This document shows positions 61,985 through 64,000 of a DNA stretch of 64,000 nucleotides, piece by piece (within the stretch, counting starts at the first letter, position 1; each line of letters starts with the position of its first letter). Made by a program: the position numbers and the translations under genes. Source of the stretch: [Clostridium] fimetarium (GTDB lineage Bacteria > Bacillota > Clostridia > Lachnospirales > Lachnospiraceae); contig NZ_FOJI01000016.1 in assembly GCF_900111235.1 (NCBI RefSeq), forward strand, positions 1 through 64,000. Direction: 5' to 3'. The notes under the pieces are model-generated. The model worked only from the letters and a program-made list of their open reading frames with translations. It made no database searches and was not told where the DNA came from.

Positions 61985-62013
61985 ATTATATAACATTTTC
62001 CCTATATTAACAA
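61985..62013 (-). promoter_or_regulatory. Sigma-A promoter of pta-ackA
   Basis: TTGTTA (complement 62008-62013), 17-bp spacer, consensus TATAAT (complement 61985-61990). The 5' leader is about 100 nt with no obvious riboswitch. Confidence 0.75.
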
Positions 62014-62101
62014 GTTTTTACTTTAATACAATTTATATACAAAATTATGCAAAATAACGTTATTAATTATTTTTCTCCTGTAATAAAGTCACCCATACGA
62101 C

Positions 62102-62130
62102 TTTAAAATTTGTTCTATCTATGATAAAAT
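62102..62130 (+). promoter_or_regulatory. Candidate sigma-A promoter of tmcAL
   Basis: TTTAAA (62102-62107), 17-bp spacer, TAAAAT (62125-62130), about 40 bp before the start. The AGGAG ribosome site follows at about 62163. Confidence 0.5.
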
Positions 62131-62173
62131 ATTAAAAACTGCATAATATGATGCAGATCTGATAGGAGTTAAT

Positions 62174-63502
62174 ATGAGTACAGTCGGTTTGATTACAGAA
62201 TATAATCCATTTCATAATGGTCATTTATATCATCTTGAAACTTCAAAGAAGATTACAGGTGCGGATACCGTTATTTGCGTAATGAGTGGTTCTTTTGTTC
62301 AAAGAGGCGAACCTGCCGTAATTGACAAATATACTAGAACTGAAATGGCTCTTACGAATGGAGTTAACCTACTCGTGGAACTCCCAACATTCTATGCATG
62401 TTCTAGTGCTGAGTATTTCAGTTATGGTGCAATCATGACGTTAGAAGCACTTGGGGTAGATTTTGTAAGCTTTGGAAGTGAGTGCGGTGATATTGATGTC
62501 CTTTCCTACATTGCTGAGCTCTTGATTAATGAACCAGCACGGCTCTCCGAACTTATAAAAGAAAAACTGTCAAGTGGACTATCCTATCCAAAAGCTCGTA
62601 ATGATTCACTCTGCCAGTATATTAAAAGTATAAATTGTACCCATGATATTTCTATGATTGAAAAGGTTCTAAAAAGTCCAAATAATATTTTAGGAATTGA
62701 ATATATCAAAACAATCAAGAAATACAGTCTAACTATAAAACCCTATACAATCAAACGTGTTGGAAGTGATTACAATGATACAAAGATTAATACTGATTTG
62801 TCTTCTGCGTCTGCAATCAGAAATGCTTTTTTAAATGCAGCGGATTTTGATAGTAATTATAATGAAGGCAAAAGTGATATTGATAGTAATCATAATGAAA
62901 GCAACGATGATATTAAGCGTGATATTAAGAACGATAATAACAGTTTGCAATGTTCTATTCCAGAAAGTGTATATACTTCTCTTCTATCCTCTATAGGAAT
63001 AAACTTCCCAATCTGTATTGATGATTTTACCGTAATGTTAAATTCAAAGTTAAAATATTTGATATATACCGATTACACCCAATTAACTAGATATTTGGAT
63101 GTTACTATTGATTTTGCAAATAGAATTCTAAATGTGTTTACGGGATTTGAAACATTTACAGAATTAATCGAAAAACTCAAGAATAAGCAACTCACGTATA
63201 CAAGAGTAAGCCGTAGCCTATTGCATATTCTTTTAGAAATCACAGATGACTCTGCCATAAAATACACCAAAGGTGAAAGCATTCCATACATTAGACTTTT
63301 AGGCTTTGACGAACTTGGCCAGATCTTTCTAAACAAAACAAAAAAAGAATGCAAAGTTCCCCTAATCACAAAAACCGCCGACTATAAAGAACTCCTAAAT
63401 GAAGATATATTTGCTACTGAAATATACAATATATCCGTATTCCATAAATACAGAACAAAACTCACAAGCGAATACAAACAATCTCCCCTTAGAAATTCAT
63501 AA
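62174..63502 (+). CDS. tmcAL: tRNA(Met) cytidine acetate ligase (YlbM)
   Basis: 442 residues. GLITEYNPFHNGHLYHLE holds the nucleotidyltransferase HxGH motif, and VMSGSFVQRGEPAVIDKYTR the substrate block. It activates acetate with ATP and forms N4-acetylcytidine at C34 of elongator tRNA-Met. An Asn/Asp-rich insert (FDSNYNEGKSDIDSNHNESN, about 235-254) interrupts the middle. tmcAL next to pta-ackA is common in Firmicutes; both use acetate chemistry. AGGAG precedes the ATG. Confidence 0.93.
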   Translation: MSTVGLITEYNPFHNGHLYHLETSKKITGADTVICVMSGSFVQRGEPAVIDKYTRTEMALTNGVNLLVELPTFYACSSAEYFSYGAIMTLEALGVDFVSFGSECGDIDVLSYIAELLINEPARLSELIKEKLSSGLSYPKARNDSLCQYIKSINCTHDISMIEKVLKSPNNILGIEYIKTIKKYSLTIKPYTIKRVGSDYNDTKINTDLSSASAIRNAFLNAADFDSNYNEGKSDIDSNHNESNDDIKRDIKNDNNSLQCSIPESVYTSLLSSIGINFPICIDDFTVMLNSKLKYLIYTDYTQLTRYLDVTIDFANRILNVFTGFETFTELIEKLKNKQLTYTRVSRSLLHILLEITDDSAIKYTKGESIPYIRLLGFDELGQIFLNKTKKECKVPLITKTADYKELLNEDIFATEIYNISVFHKYRTKLTSEYKQSPLRNS

Positions 63503-63567
63503 AATTAATGAACCTCCTAATATATTCCTTTTTTATACTTTTCCACTCAAACTTAATTATATTAAAT

Positions 63568-63612
63568 AAAAACACAAAAAGATGCCATACACTAGCATCT
63601 TTTTGTGTTTTT
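63568..63612 (+). terminator. Strong bidirectional terminator after tmcAL
   Basis: AAAAACACAAAAAGATGC (63568-63585), a 9-nt loop, then the perfect reverse complement (63595-63612) ending in a T-run. The A-rich left flank lets it work for the PFL gene from the other side as well. Confidence 0.85.
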
Positions 63613-63680
63613 AATCGTATCAATATTTCTATTTTTCTTTTTTTTTCGCCCGTAAAAATCCCTTACACAGTGTAAATAGT

Positions 63681-63857
63681 GAATATGGATTTGTAATTGT
63701 TCATTTTGACTAGACCGGCTGAAAGCAGCGCTAATGTTACGTCAAGACTCAGATAAAAAATGAGCGCAAGCGAGTCTTTTTATCATCTTTGAGGCTTGTA
63801 AGAAACATGCTGCTTGAAGGAAAGGCAGTCAAAACGAATAATTACAAATCCATATTC
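63681..63857 (+). repeat. Hairpin element with private arms, copy 4 (177 bp)
   Basis: Arms 63681-63710 and 63828-63857 pair over 30 nt with two transition differences; they start GAATATGGATTTGTAATTGT. The core begins AGACCGGCTGAAAGCAG, has a different tip (GAGCGCAAGCGAG) and ends TTGAAGGAAAGGCA. It lies between convergent tmcAL and PFL genes. Confidence 0.85.
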
Positions 63858-63884
63858 ATGTCACCACATAAGTGATTTTTCACA

Positions 63885-64000
63885 TCAATTCTTAAAACTG
63901 TGAATTGGAGCCGGAATCCTACCGCCACGATTTACAAATACACTACAGTCAAATGGATTAACAGTCATAACTGGTGCATATCCTAAAAGGCCACCAAATT
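63885..64000 (-). CDS. PFL family (UPF0210) protein, 3' part only
   Basis: The last 38 codons of a gene that enters from beyond the window: [20 protein letters not shown], then [17 protein letters not shown] and TGA. This C terminus is characteristic of the PFL/UPF0210 proteins, related to glycyl-radical-enzyme folds, usually about 450 residues and of unproven function. It converges on tmcAL. Confidence 0.8.
   Translation of the reverse strand, partial: FGGLLGYAPVMTVNPFDCSVFVNRGGRIPAPIHSFKN

Noticed and set aside
63681-63857. Integron attC site
   Set aside because: attC sites have conserved outer boxes and variable inside; here the conservation is inside and no integrase is seen.

Overview
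The window is AT-rich DNA from a low-GC, anaerobic, endospore-lineage Firmicute, most likely a clostridium of the Lachnospiraceae type. The evidence is gene content and order: recU, ylxM-ffh-rpsP-khpA-rimM, rbgA-rnhB-ylqG-ylqH, rsmD-coaD-ylbJ, plsX-acpP-rnc-smc-ftsY, pta-ackA-yceD-rpmF, a short HisG with a separate HisZ, and no aerobic respiratory genes. The species is an inference. Almost everything lies on the minus strand; only ylbJ, one secreted protein and tmcAL are on plus.

Layout. 0-3.5 kb: GH4 galacturonidase-type enzyme, PAP2 phosphatase, RNase G. 3.5-9.3 kb: a rearranged histidine operon (hisZ-hisG-hisD-hisB-hisIE). HisIE carries an extra HisF-like domain without catalytic aspartates, and a 182-bp hairpin element splits hisD from hisB. 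9.3-20.5 kb: PAS/degenerate GGDEF protein, RecU, pseudouridine synthases, YgiQ, rRNA methyltransferase, small alarmone synthetase and an M23 peptidase. 20.7-26.1 kb: dipeptidase pepD and a compact acyl-modification cluster (GNAT, FkbH-like, ACP, MaoC, SDR). 26.2-34.5 kb: ylbJ, then one long operon der-plsY-gpsA-MalT-like regulator-rsmD-coaD-coiled coil. 34.7-44.4 kb: the ylxM-to-pgeF translation, export and ribosome operon, with trmD missing from its usual place between rimM and rplS. 44.4-49.1 kb: Cthe_2159-type lipoprotein, radical SAM protein, a peptidase remnant, a GC-rich 152-bp palindrome, and ilvA. 49.2-63.5 kb: ftsY-smc-rnc-acpP-plsX, then a 2.6-kb accessory insertion (MFS pump with a leader-peptide attenuator, a frameshifted small gene, hairpin elements), then rpmF-yceD-ackA-pta and tmcAL. 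The window ends inside the 3' part of a PFL-family gene.

The strongest unexplained signal is a family of intergenic hairpin elements at 5.7, 56.1, 56.2 and 63.7 kb, plus a half copy at 20.6 kb. A conserved core is flanked in each complete copy by a different arm of about 20-32 nt, and the reverse complement of that arm closes the other side. Conserved inside and private outside is the reverse of a normal miniature transposon. Other points of interest are the HisF-like fusion, the FkbH/ACP cluster, the attenuator before the MFS pump, a terminator arm that doubles as the ylxM -35 box, a perfect hairpin in front of rnc, and a 26-nt palindromic repeat next to start codons.

Starts were chosen by Shine-Dalgarno position and family length. 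Promoters, terminators and hairpins were found by eye. No database search or folding programme was run.
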